Positions 36,931 to 49,239 of a stretch of 64,000 nucleotides of DNA are shown in pieces; position 1 is the first letter of the stretch; each line of letters begins with the position of its first letter. The notes beneath the pieces are model-generated. The model did not search any database. It saw only the letters and a list, made by a program, of their open reading frames with translations, and was not told the DNA's origin. A program made the translations under genes and the position numbers. Where the stretch lies: contig CM073322.1 in the NCBI GenBank assembly GCA_037043015.1, positions 27,618,364 to 27,682,363 on the forward strand. Direction: 5' to 3'. The stretch is from Bryum argenteum (taxonomy: Eukaryota; Streptophyta; Bryopsida; Bryales; Bryaceae).

Positions 36931-39390
36931 TCACCTAGGCGAGTCAGTCCTGGGCTCATTGTTGCCATGGATAGTGTACAATTGTGTGGCAATAGCATCA
37001 AGTCCGGGGGAGGGAGGACGATTCACAACAATGTCGCCATTCAGCATGCCGACCACATGAGACATCGGAAACCGATTGGAGGGATCCTCTTGCACGCACC
37101 ACAAGGCCACAAAGATCATGCCTCGGAGCACCAGCTTATCATCATCGCTGAGCGCTTGTGCATCAAGCCGCGGATCCGCAATCTCGAGAAGATGGTCAGG
37201 ACCACTCGCAAGCACAGCAGATGCCCAACTGGGCAAGAATCGCTTCTCCTCTGAAACCCCGCTCTGGGTCCAGCAGCTTCGGCCGCTCACAAGCTCCAGT
37301 AGTACAACTCCAAAGCTGTACACATCCGCTTTCGACGTCACCGTCACCGGCACCGACTTGCTCCCCGGCACCGGCTTGCTCCATTCCGGCGCCATGTATG
37401 CCCTGGAGCCCCGTTCCGTTGCAGTAGTCAGCCTGTGAGAGTTGAGGGTCAGGGACATGAGACCGTAGTCTACAAGACGAATGTTCTCGTCGGAGTCGAT
37501 CATGATATTCTCCGGTTTTACGCCACCGTGAATGATGTGAGATGCGTGGAGATATGCAAGGCCACGAGCAGTTTCCAGTGCGATCGTCCGGCGCTGCTGC
37601 ACGTGCATTAGCAGGCTTGAGTCTTTCCGAAAGAGGTAACAGTCTAGAGATTGGCCGTCGTCCACGAGCTCGTAGACTAGCATCTTGTGTCTGCCTTCGG
37701 AGCAAAAGCCCCGGAGGGGGACCAGATTCAAGTGTGAGAGGCTTGCCATTGTCGCTACTGCAGCTAGAAACGCCTTCTCTTCTATGTTGTCGTCCAGCCT
37801 CTTGATTGCAGTCTTGCTCTGACCAGCGTAGACCGAGCTCCGACCATGGCCAAGTCTCCGGTTGAAATTCCCGGTGCTCTCCTCGAGCTCCTTGTAGGAA
37901 TATTGTCGTGGAAGTTTGGCAGGTTCAGATGGTGGAGCAGGCTTTCCTGTATCAACATCGTCATCATCCAATTTCCGTCGCTTCGAGAATAGCCACCACG
38001 CTGAACCGTGTAGAAGCAGAAAAAGAAAAGCTCCAGCTCCAACTGCAAACCAAATTGCAGCTTTCCTCCGAGAAGATTTTGTTGAAGACGTTGGTACTGA
38101 TGGCACTCTTAAGAACAACGTCTGCGTCTGGCTCTGGTCGGAGACATTTCGAATTGTCAGAACGGAAGTAAGATCCAAGAGACAAGGTCCCGTCTTTTTT
38201 GAGTCGTCTCTTATCAAATGAAGGGCGTTCATGCAAGTGCAGTCATTTCTGCATTGAGACAGACAGTTTTCAGCAGTTGTGTCACCACTGAACAACCCCG
38301 GTTCCAGATACGTCGTGCCAGTAACATTAACAAAATGATCTTCACAAGTATTCCCAGGTCCTTCACAAGTAAAATCACTTGTCTGATTCGATTGTTTAAA
38401 GCCTTGCGGACACTCGCAAATGCCATTGGGCGAGCAAATGCCAAAGGCTCCACATGCACCCGGAATCTCGCACCTATCATCGAACAACGACTGAATCGTT
38501 CCGTCGGAGGTATTCCTAAAATCCAAACTTCCATTGAGTTGCAGCTTCAAGTAATCCCACCCACCGGTTGATTTCGTGACATTGTCAAACCACTCAGGAA
38601 TTGTCCTATACAACAAAAGAGAGGACTTCCCACGGTAGCTGATATTCTGCCACAGTGTCAAATTTCTATTCGATGATATATTCATGAAGAAATCCTTTCC
38701 TGCCGAGTACTCGTATTTCGATAGTGCCGCTGACGTCCAAAAAGTTCTGCCTTTGTTGCCGTCAGTTTTGACGACAGTGTCACTAGGGTTGTTGCAACCG
38801 TCCCAAATCCATGGCCCATTCATGCTGTACGCTATGTAAGGGCAACCGTCGTTACTGAGAAACAATGAAGTGTTTTTCTGTTTATCCAAAGCTAACGCCG
38901 TGCTCCAAATAGTCTCGCTACTTCCACTACTACGGAGTTCTAATCCGACACTTCGTGAGAAGTTGAGGAAGCAATTCTGAACATACCATCACAGCAGATT
39001 AGGGTATTGTAAAGCAAGGAACAAGCAAAGTTCGGACCGGAGACGGCAACTTACCGGACTTGTGTTACTATCGACGATGGTGGGACTGAAGAAGTTGCCA
39101 ACCCAGGTGGTAATATTCCAACTGTTATGATACACCACAGCCGCACAAGAAGACCTCGAGTGGTTGGTGAACAAGAGATTGAAGCTGAACTGTCTATCAC
39201 GCGAGTCGAGGATTCCCCGCTCTCGATCAGTACCAGTGGCGGTCCAAGCTGTATAATTTACATCATTATTTAGCACGATAGACAGTGGTGACTGCTGTGC
39301 CCTAACCTCAATCTTTTGGCCCAGAAACAAGCACAGTACGAGGACCAGCACTCGCAGCTCCTTACTAGCCATTCGATCCACTCCACTCAC
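36931..39390 (-). CDS. S-domain-type receptor-like kinase, predicted pseudokinase
   Basis: Two exons, 39390-39055 and 38976-36931 with a 78-nt intron, give 793 residues. A signal peptide follows the second Met (MASKELRVLVLVLCLFLGQ). The ectodomain has a lectin-like region with many NxS/T sites (WDGCNNPSDT), an EGF-like cluster (CGAFGICSPNGICECPQGF) and a PAN-like Cys-rich part. One membrane helix (AAIWFAVGAGAFLFLLLHGS) precedes the kinase. The kinase has the Gly loop (LGHGRSSVYAG), the VAIK Lys (TAIKRLD), DYG for DFG and MAPEW. The catalytic loop reads IIHGGVKPENIMID where S-domain kinases have HGD or HRD, so the catalytic Asp is Gly. Plant receptors of this type sense extracellular signals; this one may work as a scaffold or through a partner kinase. 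The rest of the frame is intact, so it is not simply decaying. Confidence 0.88.
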
Positions 39391-39410
39391 TCACTCACTC
39401 ACTCACTCAC
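39384..39410. repeat. ACTC microsatellite
   Basis: Run of CACT units directly upstream of the receptor kinase start codon, probably in its leader. Confidence 0.8.
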
Positions 39411-39411
39411 A

Positions 39412-41397
39412 AGCACTTCCGTTGAACCTTTACCGACAAATCCCCGGATATTTTCGCATGTTTTGGAAAATCCTGTTGCTCAGCTCTACAATTACATCAA
39501 ACGACAAGCCCCTCGCATGCTACCGCTAGTCTTTCTAAGCCATAACCTCTGAGCTGACAAGATCTCAAAGAACGAAAAAAACACCCGTTGAAGATGGAAG
39601 CAAAGAAAAAGAGAGCTTGTACACGCTTCCGTTTTCTGCGTCCAGACATTGCGGCACGCACTCAAGGGCACCCAGATTCAACACCGACATCTCGATCGAC
39701 GACGACGACTGATCAGTACTGATGGATCAGAGCTTCAAAGTGAAACTCCGTGCTATCCTGGTCATCTTGCAGTGCAACCCTAGACTGCGCCCGACTACAG
39801 TAATCACCGAAAGCTGCACAAGACATACGCCCTGATTCCCAGTCCGGGTGGAGCGGAATCGGTAATGGACCACTGCGCCGACAATGCACAACAAGGAAAA
39901 ATGGTAATGTGGGGGCCCACGAATCTTCGGTTTGATTCCATTGCCTGGAAATCGGCAGCTTGACTTGTGCATCCATGACGCGCAGGCAGCTCACCACACA
40001 CAACTGCTCACGAAGCTCCGAGCCTCTGCCTTCCGGTCGTCCATGTCTGCAGTGCGTAGCTTCCTCGATGAGCTTCATCCGCCCTCGTTCGCTATTTGAA
40101 TGAAGTTTGGAACAACGCCGATGATATCAAGTGCTCAAGTGGGAATTTATGGCTGTTGTTGAACATTTCGTCTCGTTTCGGTCGTATCAGAATCAAAATA
40201 ATTGGCGTGTTAGATTATTTTCTTTAAATTTCATACAGTGTTGACTGAAGCGGAAGTATGGCTTCCTGTAACGGCAACTGGAAAAGTCCAGAATGGCATG
40301 CAGACCAAATAGTACCGGTAGTCAATAAGTCATGTCTGCAGGGTCTTAATGTGTGTGTAATCTGTAAAGTCCTAATGTGTGTGTAATCTGTAGGGTCCTA
40401 ATGTGTGTGTAATCTGTAGGGTCCTCATTTGTATAATTGGTAGGGTTCTGATTTTTGTAATTTGTAGGGTCCAAAATTGAAAAATGGTTTCTGATATTGA
40501 ATATGAACCCAAATCTCTCAATGAACCGATGAAATATGGTATGGTGCTCTATAATGGCTCAATTTTCAGCCCGAGAAATCTATAGGGATGTCACCGGTAC
40601 AAGCAATTTTCGTGCATGGGGAAAACTAGTAGAAGAATAGAGCAAGTGGAATAATCATTTTTGGACTCTTCTACAATGAGTTATGAATTTTTGAACTTGA
40701 AAGTATAGGTGTTCCTAAAATGGTGCCCTAAAAAGATACCCTATAATGTCCGCGGTGAGTACATGATACTATTGCGTGGGGAATCTATTATGTACCTCTG
40801 ACTCAAGATTACTAGGGCTCCATTTTCGGCACTGCGCCATTTTTGGCACTGCTACCATAATCATGATTTCAACTTGATGTATCTGGTGTACAGTAGGTCT
40901 AAGACAAAATGGCGTTTTTGAATTTGTTGTGAGAAAATTTTCATTACTGGCAACCTTGAAAGTCTTTTGAGAGCTCAAGAATTGGTATTTTACCACGAAA
41001 TTTTTACCGAAGACTTGTCTTTGAGTTTATTACATGTATGCCAAATTTCAAAGGCCAAAAGATTCACTGAAGAACGGTTATTCAAAATCTACCAACATTG
41101 GTAGTTGTGAGACTTTATTTACTACTCCCAACTTTGACACCCTCCCAAAGATTTGTTCTTTTTTCTTTATCATTATCTTTATCTTTTTTTTTACCCATGT
41201 AATTCTTGGAAAAAAAACCCCTTTAGGTTAATGACATATGATAAAAATTCCAAGGCCAAAAGATTAATACAATAAAAAAGACATTCATTGGTTGTTAAAT
41301 TGTTGGTTAATAAAGTCTTCCAAAATTACTTGTATACTTTTCAGTGTGTGTAGCTTTTTAGATACTCATGAAAGTCGTCTTGTGGGGTCAAGGGTAG
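39412..41397. other. Spacer upstream of the receptor kinase
   Basis: GC-richer up to about 40080, presumably the kinase promoter; overlapping minus frames at 39713-40078 are not recognised and may be chance. Beyond 40480 the sequence is AT-rich without a supported gene. Confidence 0.4.
40343..40472. repeat. 26-bp tandem repeat
   Basis: Units GTCCTAATGTGTGTGTAATC plus CTGTAG recur at 40343, 40369, 40395 and 40421, then decay over one or two further copies. Confidence 0.85.
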
Positions 41398-41409
41398 ATT
41401 TGAGACAAA

Positions 41410-41767
41410 CAACGGAAAGAAAGAAAAAGGAACTCCAACCTATTTAGAGGTCGGCGTGAATAGAGTGTTCGTACGACCTATCCTTTAGTTAGATGTATGC
41501 TCGGAGGTCATTACATCAATGGCGGGACTACTAACCCCTCTCGGATTAAACATTGTGTTAATTCCTACCTAGCCACTAGTGCCTTACAGATACTCGACAT
41601 GATATCCCCCAAAGGGCTTTGAGGTACCCATTCAAGGATGTCCGAGAACCCCCTACCATAGTCGGGTGAATTATGGTAGTGAGCATCATGTTGGCATAGG
41701 GAGTAGAGGCCACGACCTCCTCATTGGGGGCCATAAGCCCTAACCACTAAGCCAACAAATACCTACT
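41410..41767 (-). mobile_element. tRNA-derived SINE
   Basis: On the minus strand the 5' end carries TTGGCTTAGTGGTTAGGGC (41754-41736), a good RNA polymerase III A box. A B-box-like GGTCGTGGCCTC follows at 41718-41707. The 3' end is pyrimidine-rich (TTTTTCTTTCTTTCC). Imperfect direct repeats flank it on the plus strand, ATTTGAGACAAA at 41398-41409 and ATTTGAGCAAA at 41768-41778, as expected for target duplication by LINE-dependent retroposition. Length about 358 bp fits plant SINEs. Confidence 0.65.
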
Positions 41768-41824
41768 ATTTGAGCAAAGAGCAAATCCTTTTGTATCCAT
41801 ACGTATGGCTTACTACCTTATTAA

Positions 41825-42568
41825 CCCTTCTTTAAATCAAAAGTGGGTTTTTGCGATTTTGGACAGCCTAAATGAAGAGCTCAAAAGTAATATTTCCCCT
41901 GAATTTTTGATCGCAATCTTAACCCTTAAGCGCCCACAGTGTCGTTTTTCGACATTCTGGGTGTGAGGCTCCGTCCTTGGTGCACAACCCCGCTTTCATC
42001 CCATCGATTTTTCATCCGCCGTTTTTTTTGCTCAACTCCTCGGTGGGTTTACTCTACTCCCTCCTTGGATAAATAGTAAAAACCTTGATCCTCAATTTGT
42101 GAGAGTGGGCGAAAGAGATTTTTCATGAAAGTTTTGGTGGTGTGATCTTCACCCCTTTTTTGCATGGATCTTGAAATCCATACCTCCAAATGGCATGCAA
42201 CTTAGAGGTCATACTAATTGCCATGCTCCAAAGAAGATCCTACGGTTGGATTTTCCGTTTTCATCTTTTATTTGTTTTTACGCAATTTTGAAAAAATCAG
42301 CATAATTACCAATTGTTAGGAGCTTTACCCCCCCTTGGGCGTTTAGGGGTTAATTCAGGGGAAATATTACTTACTGAATCTCACAGACGGTAAACATCCA
42401 ATGGCCAGTTCTTTAATCAATAACTAAACCTAGGCTTAAGTGCAAGATCTTACGGTTGAAAGTCTGTAATAAGTATAAAACTTCAGTTCACACCCTCAAA
42501 GTGCACATAGATAAGTAATTGCATTTTTGAGGTTTCAAGCTCCAAAGAACACCAGGATAATTTAGGGG
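41825..42568. mobile_element. Possible outer TTAA-type element around copy D
   Basis: TTAA followed by CCCTTCTTTAAATC at 41821 and TTTAGGGG followed by TCAA at 42561-42572 could be the ends of an older family member. A degraded family core (GATCTTACGGTTGAAA) lies at about 42447-42462. Copy D would then be nested in it. The ends match poorly, so this is tentative. Confidence 0.3.
41923..42349. mobile_element. TTAA-flanked MITE, copy D
   Basis: A 427-bp element with TTAA at 41919-41922 and 42350-42353. Left end CCCTTAAGCGCCCA, right end inverse CCCCTAAACGCCCA: 14 bp with two mismatches. It carries the 14-mer in inverse orientation (GATCCTACGGTTGG, 42236-42249) and TGTCGTTTTTCGACA near the left end. 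It is inverted relative to copy C, whose right end it matches, including TTTTTCATCCGCCG. Confidence 0.8.
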
Positions 42569-42572
42569 TCAA

Positions 42573-43405
42573 AATATTTAAAATCATAAAAATTAAGAAG
42601 TTATAGCTTATTCTTTTGGTCTATAACACAATAATTTTTTTGAATAGTTGGAAGAAAAAATTATGTTTAATTTGAATGAAAACAAGAAAATTCTACATGT
42701 CACTTCTAAACTTGCGTAAGATTTAATATATTTATTCCCGTATGTGCATGGCTGATTTGAATCATCTATTGAATTAAAATTTCCCATTCATGAACAATGT
42801 TGAATTACTTATTCCTTGAATAGATCTACAAAATATTTGCACTTAAATACCATATAAGTACCGCCAAACTGGCAATAGTCATGTAGATACGATATTATCC
42901 TTTTAACCAATCACGAGTGAATTTTAGTACAAACTTATAAATCGAGTTTGACCACTTGATGATCTGAAGAGGTTGCTATTATATAACAATTGAGGAGTGC
43001 AACCTCTTCTTGCAAAATCTCCTTACCTCCTCATGTAAACCCTCCCTCTCAATCTTTCACTTTTGGCTAATTATATAACCAAATTATATTTATATTTTTC
43101 ACTTTATTATTGCTTTATTTTTATTTACCCAATGTCATCAATAATTTTCTACAATAGGGATTTCTTGTCGAGGTGGATGTAACTCATCCATAACGAAACG
43201 GAGAGTCCTCTACCACGGGCATCTAGGGTTTCGGGCGAATTGGGAAGGGTTTGGGTAGGGGCCGCCTTCGAGGGAGTTGGTTGGAGGAGAGGGAAGCGAA
43301 GTCGAGAGCAGGAGAACCATCGTATTGCAACCGAAATCAAAGCAGCAAGCAGGCAGGCAGGCAGTCCTTGACCAGAAGCAACAGAAGCAAAGCAAGCGTG
43401 GCGCG
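42573..43405. other. Spacer and SUF4 leader
   Basis: AT-rich to about 43180. A GC-richer leader with AGGC and AGCA runs then precedes the SUF4 start. No other gene is seen. Confidence 0.5.
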
Positions 43406-46400
43406 ATGGGGAAGAAGAAGAAGAAAACGCCCAAGGTGTGGTGTTTCTACTGCGAGCGCGAGTTCGAGGACGAGAAGATCTTGATCCAGCACCAGAAAGC
43501 CAAGCATTTCAAGTGCCATGTCTGTCATAAGAAGCTCTCGTCCGCCAGCGGCATGCTCATCCACGTGCTCCAAGTGCACAAGGAGTCCGTCTCAAAGTAC
43601 TGCGCCTCCCTCTTTTCTACCGCATTAAATTTTGATTGCGAATTTTCTGCTCTGGTTCGCGAACGATCGCTTCAATTTTATCTCACGGCAATCGAGAATG
43701 GTTTTTTTTTTTGGGTCAAATGACACTCCAAACCCTAATTGGAAATGTGAGATGTATTGCATGGCGTGGTAGCCTTTGATGTTGGAAGGGTTTGCAGCGG
43801 AAATTAATGCGTTTGAGCGTTTTCAGTGCGGAACTGTGATCAATTTTGCTTAAATTTTAGTTCTAGTGTTGTATCTTTCTTTTTCGTCAAAAATAGCTTA
43901 GCAGCAGCAGCGAGGAGGAGGGACTTTGTCATTTACAGGGCAACAATTGGAATTCTGAAGTTGGCTAGTAATTATCCCGCCATCAATTGCTGTGGTTCGC
44001 TCAACCGCATCGTGCTTGGCTTGAGGCTTTCTTATGAGTGCTGTAACCGCAACTATGAGCGATAGAGCGTTTCAATTGGTTCCTGACCTAAGCGTGGTGA
44101 TCTGCAGGATACCTAACGCGAAACCAGAAAGAGAGGCTATGACGGATCTGGAAGTATATGGGATGGAGGGTATACCAGCTGATATTCTTGCAGCTCATGA
44201 TGGGGATTTTGATGGTAAGTCAACTAACTTACCAGTATCGGCTTTTTAGAAGCTCGATCTCAATATTTTTTTACGAGGTTTCATGTGTTAGCGTGCTAAC
44301 AACTTGACTTGGAAGTGGTGACGTTATTGGCCCGATTCGAAACTTCTCACCAATTCTCTTCCTTGTGGAGGAGTACCGTGTCTTCCGCTAGTGCAACCAG
44401 CTCATGTAGTCCTCCAATGCAGCGCCCGTAACTCACGTCCTATGGTAGTATTATTTCATTGATGGAGAGCATGCCTTACTGGTCAGAGGAAAATTCCCCT
44501 TTTCAACAACATTCATCGGGTTCGTAGAGTACAGCAGACGTGGTTGTAGGGCTCGGAAAATGTGCGTTGTCAGTGCTTGGAGAGTATGACGATATCTACC
44601 GCGATTATACGGAGTGATACTCTACTCCCGTGTGCATCACTGGGTAGTCTGAACGGTGAATTGCTACATGCAACTGGATGACGCAGCAACTGATTGAGCT
44701 ACTATCCGTGCTGTGTTGGGGCGCTGCATTGGAAAGGATCGTAGTGTAGTTAGCGATTGTGTGCTGTAGTAAGATGTATGTAAGGGAGTGTCATGCTGTT
44801 GTTAATGTCCATTGGGGGAGCTTCGGCTCACGCAGAGGATGAGAATCCAGCAAAGGTTGCGAGGGTGGAGGTCCCACCGTCCTTACCCTTTGTGGGAGGG
44901 GGGATGATGGCACCGAATGCACTTGGTATGGCCCCACAACCAATGTATACTGCAATGCAGCCTATGTAAGTTATTCTTCGAACCCTTACACCGCGGTGCT
45001 TGTCTGTTTCTCCAGGTGTCAATGGATGCATGCTTACATGCAAGGTGCGTAGGTCATTCTTTGTCGAGTCTAAGTCTGGATAGGCGACCTTTCTTGGCTT
45101 TACCCAGTGTCTCAGGTTAGTCTGTAGTGGTAGAGCAGCCGTTTGTTTTTTTTTTTTGTTAACGTTTGTTTTGTTACCATTTTTCTGGAAGTATATATTG
45201 AATTGGTCATTTGTTTGCAGGTACAGGGCGTCCCCGGGATCGGGTCCACGACCACCTCCAAATTGGCAGCCACAACCTCCACCTCCGCAAGGGTGGGGGG
45301 GTCCTGTGCCTGGGCAACCAGGTCCACCGCGCATGGGGCAGCCTCCTCAGCCTCTTTTTCCGATCCAGGGCCAGCGGCCTCCTCCTCCTCTTGGCTCCTC
45401 TCAACCGCCTTCACAGCCCCTGTTTCCAATTCGGCCCCCGCTCCCTTCAGGTTCAGCACCCGCTCCACCTCGACCCTTGTTTCCTGTTACTCAACCTACA
45501 AATGGGCCTCCTCCTCCTCCTCCCCCTCCATACGGCTCGCAAGCGTCACTTGTGAGGCCTCCCCCGCCTAATGGCGGCGGCAGTCAAACTAGCGCTGGTG
45601 GAAGTCCTGGCATGACGCCTCCTCCATACTCACCGGCTGGAGTGCCACCACCCCCTGCAGTAAGCAGTAACATGGCTGTGAACGCACGGGTGCCTCCTCC
45701 ACTACCTAATGGAGGTGAGAATCAGTCTCCTGATAGTCGTACTCGTGGATGTCCTTCTGAGTACTCGTGAATTCACTTTTAAACTTCAAGGTTACTATGA
45801 TTACATTGACGATGGAAATGAATTATTATCGTGATTCAACCACAGCTGCTTGTTGGGTATATGTGAGCCTGTTTTCTCCAGATCGACAAAGTCTTTTCTC
45901 GAAGTTGAGGTGCATTATCGCTGTCCATGGCAGATATATATATTAACCGATGTATTGGAAATGACTTGCAGGTATGAGTGGGCCACCTCCCCCACCCCCG
46001 AGTAGCCACATGTACTCATCAGGACCTAATACTGGCGGCCCATCGATAGGACCTCCACCCGTGATTTCGAACAAGCCACCGGGGCCTTCTGGCGGTGCCA
46101 ACGAGGTTTACTTAGTTTGGGACGACGAGTTTTTGTCCATGGTGAGTTTGGCCCATGTTTGCACTGTACACTTGCTTCAATATCTAGCCGGAAGGATAAA
46201 TGTTCTCTGTCTTTGAGGCTGTTTCCTGTTATCAATTCTCGTTGCTCATAGTTTCATCGAATCCGTTGCAGGAGGAGCGGAGGGCATCCTTACGGAAGTA
46301 CCAGACTCTGGACGAGACGCTTCAGGTAAGTGACAGACTATGACTTTCTAAGCCTGATTTATGAATGCACGAAGTACACCGTTTGTGAATTTGAGGCGAA

Positions 46401-46516
46401 TTTGTGAAACAGGTGTTAACAATTTTTTGGTTCGACAGATGAATTCCGTCGATGATGCTATTGATAGGAGAATTTTAGAAGGCAGGTTGGCGGGCCGCAT
46501 GAGTTTTCATGTGTAA
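43406..46516 (+). CDS. SUF4: SUF4-like C2H2 zinc-finger transcription factor
   Basis: Seven exons give 407 residues: 43406-43596, 44108-44214, 44836-44965, 45221-45714, 45972-46141, 46272-46325 and 46439-46516. The N-terminus [16 protein letters not shown] starts a pair of zinc fingers ([18 protein letters not shown], then [18 protein letters not shown]), followed by IPNAKPERE and [14 protein letters not shown]. The centre is strongly Pro-rich. The C-terminus ([20 protein letters not shown], then [18 protein letters not shown]) is the conserved end of the family. In Arabidopsis SUF4 binds DNA and recruits the FRIGIDA complex to activate FLC; animal relatives include ZNF207/BuGZ, a spindle factor. 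In a plant outside the flowering plants the flowering role cannot be assumed. Confidence 0.92.
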
Positions 46517-47011
46517 GTTTTAAGTCCACAATTTGGAGGCTCGGAAAGAACGAAATTCATCAGTGTTGATAGATGGGAAAGTAGAGTTTAGCCACTGTCT
46601 TTGGTGTGATGGAAGCATAGACCTGGATGTGCCAGTGGAGCTTGAGCTACCCACTTCAGCTGCTGCCTCAGATTACTGCACCCGCGGACTCAATCCACGG
46701 TGTAATTTTAATTTTGGGAGTAGAGGTTAGTTAGGAGGCTATGATTCTGGTTGCATGGTTACGAGGCTAGGACACCTTTTTATCAGTTAAATGTGAATCC
46801 AAGACATTTGTTGAATATTACTTTTATCTCTCGTAGTGGTGACGCACACTAATTGTTCGGTTTCATAGTTGCCACACGTTTGAGTTGTTTTGCATGATTA
46901 CTAATGTCCTAATTAGAAGTAGCTCTGCACTTTGTGGCTGCTCACAATAACCACATCAGTTATGTATGAAGCTTAATCGATCATACACGGAGTGGACAAA
47001 GATTGGTAGCA
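46517..47011. other. SUF4 3' region
   Basis: Likely 3' untranslated region and spacer; no further gene seen. Confidence 0.5.
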
Positions 47012-47015
47012 TTAA

Positions 47016-47240
47016 CCCTTAAAAGTCCCTTGGGGATAGTATGTACGTTGTCGTATAATTAGGATTTGCTACCAACAAGAAACTCTAAACTGGAATTGTA
47101 ATAGCTCACTAGAACCGCATTAATTCAAATGTCAACTTCTTCTTTGAACTCAAACCCATTAAAGGTGTGCATTCACTCCAAATACAACCAAAATACACCG
47201 TATTCTACTGGTCGCCACGGCACGCTCAGACCTTTAGGGG
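47016..47240. mobile_element. TTAA-flanked MITE, copy F
   Basis: A 225-bp element with TTAA at 47012-47015 and 47241-47244. Left end CCCTTAAAAGTC, right end inverse CCCCTAAAGGTC: 12 bp with two mismatches. The right end resembles the right end of the copy at 61.2-62.3 kb. Confidence 0.75.
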
Positions 47241-47879
47241 TTAAGGAGAGGTTTTTACAGGGCTGATTGAAGTCCTTCGCTGCCTGCCTATTGTGATACA
47301 TGTTTCAATTTTGTTTTCGATTTTCACGATGTCTCAATGCACAAACATTAGGATTTAAGGTATGTTCCCATAAACATCAGGCCTTAAGGTATGATTCCAC
47401 ACAGCTCTTTGCAAAGAGCATACATTAAAATTTAGCATCCTCCCATTTGTTAATTAATACACATTCTCAAAAACTTGGCTTTGGTAGTTACTAACAAATG
47501 TAGACATGTGGGAACACACTTTATTAAGGAGATAAAACCTTTTACCACCATATGTAAGGTCAAATGGCTCTTGGAAAAACAATTAAATTGTTTGATTTAG
47601 TAGTTCAATTCATAAGTGTGCAAAGTATGGAAGTTACTTTCAGCATACCTCCATGTGAATACCCACCTAGGAACAAGAATTTGAAGAGCCTCATGTCTAA
47701 TTTTGTACCAAACACGGATTTTTGGTTCTCAATAAACTAGTCACTCTTTCTACAAGAAGAGTAAAGAACCTTTTCTTGAACTTTGACATTATGGTCTTAC
47801 AATCTGTAAGGAATTCGAATCTAAGATTTAATATACATATACACACACAAGTAAGATACTAAATACCACTGTTAAAATT

Positions 47880-47976
47880 ACGTCAAAATTTGAAAATCTC
47901 ACCTTACATCAAAAGAGAGTAGCTTTTGGTAGTTTCAAGACTTTTTGGCTGTTTTGAGGCTATTTCGATTCAGGGG
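47880..47976 (-). mobile_element. End of a further TTAA-type element
   Basis: GGGG at 47973-47976 followed by TTAA. Read inwards on the minus strand it gives CCCCTGAATCGAAATAGCCT and then CAAAACAGCCAAAA. This aligns without gaps to the left end of copy G once its nested insert is removed. The partner end was not found; the left limit given is where similarity fades. Confidence 0.55.
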
Positions 47977-48359
47977 TTAAAAAATTGCCCAATGATATGT
48001 TGTAGTCAAAATTGACATTTTTCTTTACTATTATATAAATGTTGTTAATTCTCACTTTACTCTCCATATAGAGAAGAATAATTAATCTGTTGAATTTTAG
48101 GCAAACCTAGAATTGTCTACACTAGTTTATCTCTAGTCTACGCTCACAATAAAAATATTGCGAAAATTCAAACAATATATTGCCTTCAATAGTACAACCC
48201 TTACTCTAAGGTATCTTCGTTTAACTCAAGGATCTTGCAATCTAGGCAACTTTACATATGATGTTATAATATAGGCTCCATAATTTAAAATATGGTGTAT
48301 ATACAAAAGATGCCCTAGAGGTAGCTAAGGCGCTTTCACTTTAAATGTTGATTCTATAC

Positions 48360-49030
48360 GTTCACTTCACGTGTAAAATTTGCAAATACATCTATTTAAT
48401 TTGTGAATGTGCTCATACATCTTGCATGTAAAACGTACCAATACATCTCACTTATAGAATGTACCAATACACCTCACATTTAAAACCGTGCTAATACATC
48501 GCACATGCAAAACGTACATGTCCTAATACATCGCACGTGCAAAACACACTAAGGTAGACGATGCTAAATCCGTGCATCTCCTTAAACCACCCACTCTAGA
48601 TTCTTGCCTACTTTCTAGATTTCATGTAGAAGAATGTGCCTTGTGTGCACATGGAGCATGTGAACGGTTTTAGGTAATGTGGTACATGTCACTTCTGAAT
48701 TTTTTATTTATTTTTATAAATGCTCAAAAAATATCAAAAAATATGGAAACTTCTTCATTTTTTCGTATTTATAATTGAAAAATATTGATTCACATATTCC
48801 AACTTTCCAATTGTAGTGTAGTCCTTAAATGCACGGATTTAGCATGGTCTACCTTATTACCTATCATGTGTAAAATGTGCCACCTGACATGATTCTCTTA
48901 CGTGCAGATTTCATGTGTTGCTCTTGTATATACATCGCAACGTTTTGTTTTTACCTTAATAATGTGGTGAGGTTACTACCTTCCTATGAGAATTAGCATT
49001 TTGTGCACCCACATCAATTAATACTTCCAA
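48360..49030. repeat. First copy of a composite repeat with a short 26-bp array
   Basis: Contains four to five degraded units of the 26-bp repeat (like CTAATACATCGCACATGCAA) at about 48415-48550. A conserved tail at 48920-49015 includes ATGAGAATTAGCATTTTGTG. The same order of array and tail recurs at 49.76-50.54 kb. Confidence 0.65.
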
Positions 49031-49239
49031 TATGCTACCGATCCTCGAATGCATGAAACTTGCTTCCACGCATCCTGCTTAATTTTGATCTGACGAGTTG
49101 AGATGAGGGAGAAGGATATGAGAAGCCCAGGTAAGTTCATCTTTCTCATCTTGCATCGAATTCTCGAAGTCTCATTGCCGCCGTCTTGTGGGAGGAGAGG
49201 TCACCCGCTTTGTTGCAGGGGTTTGATCGAGTGCTTACG

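Noticed and set aside
39713-40078. 121-codon minus frame upstream of the receptor kinase
   Set aside because: Three overlapping frames are open in the same GC-rich stretch and none shows conserved motifs.
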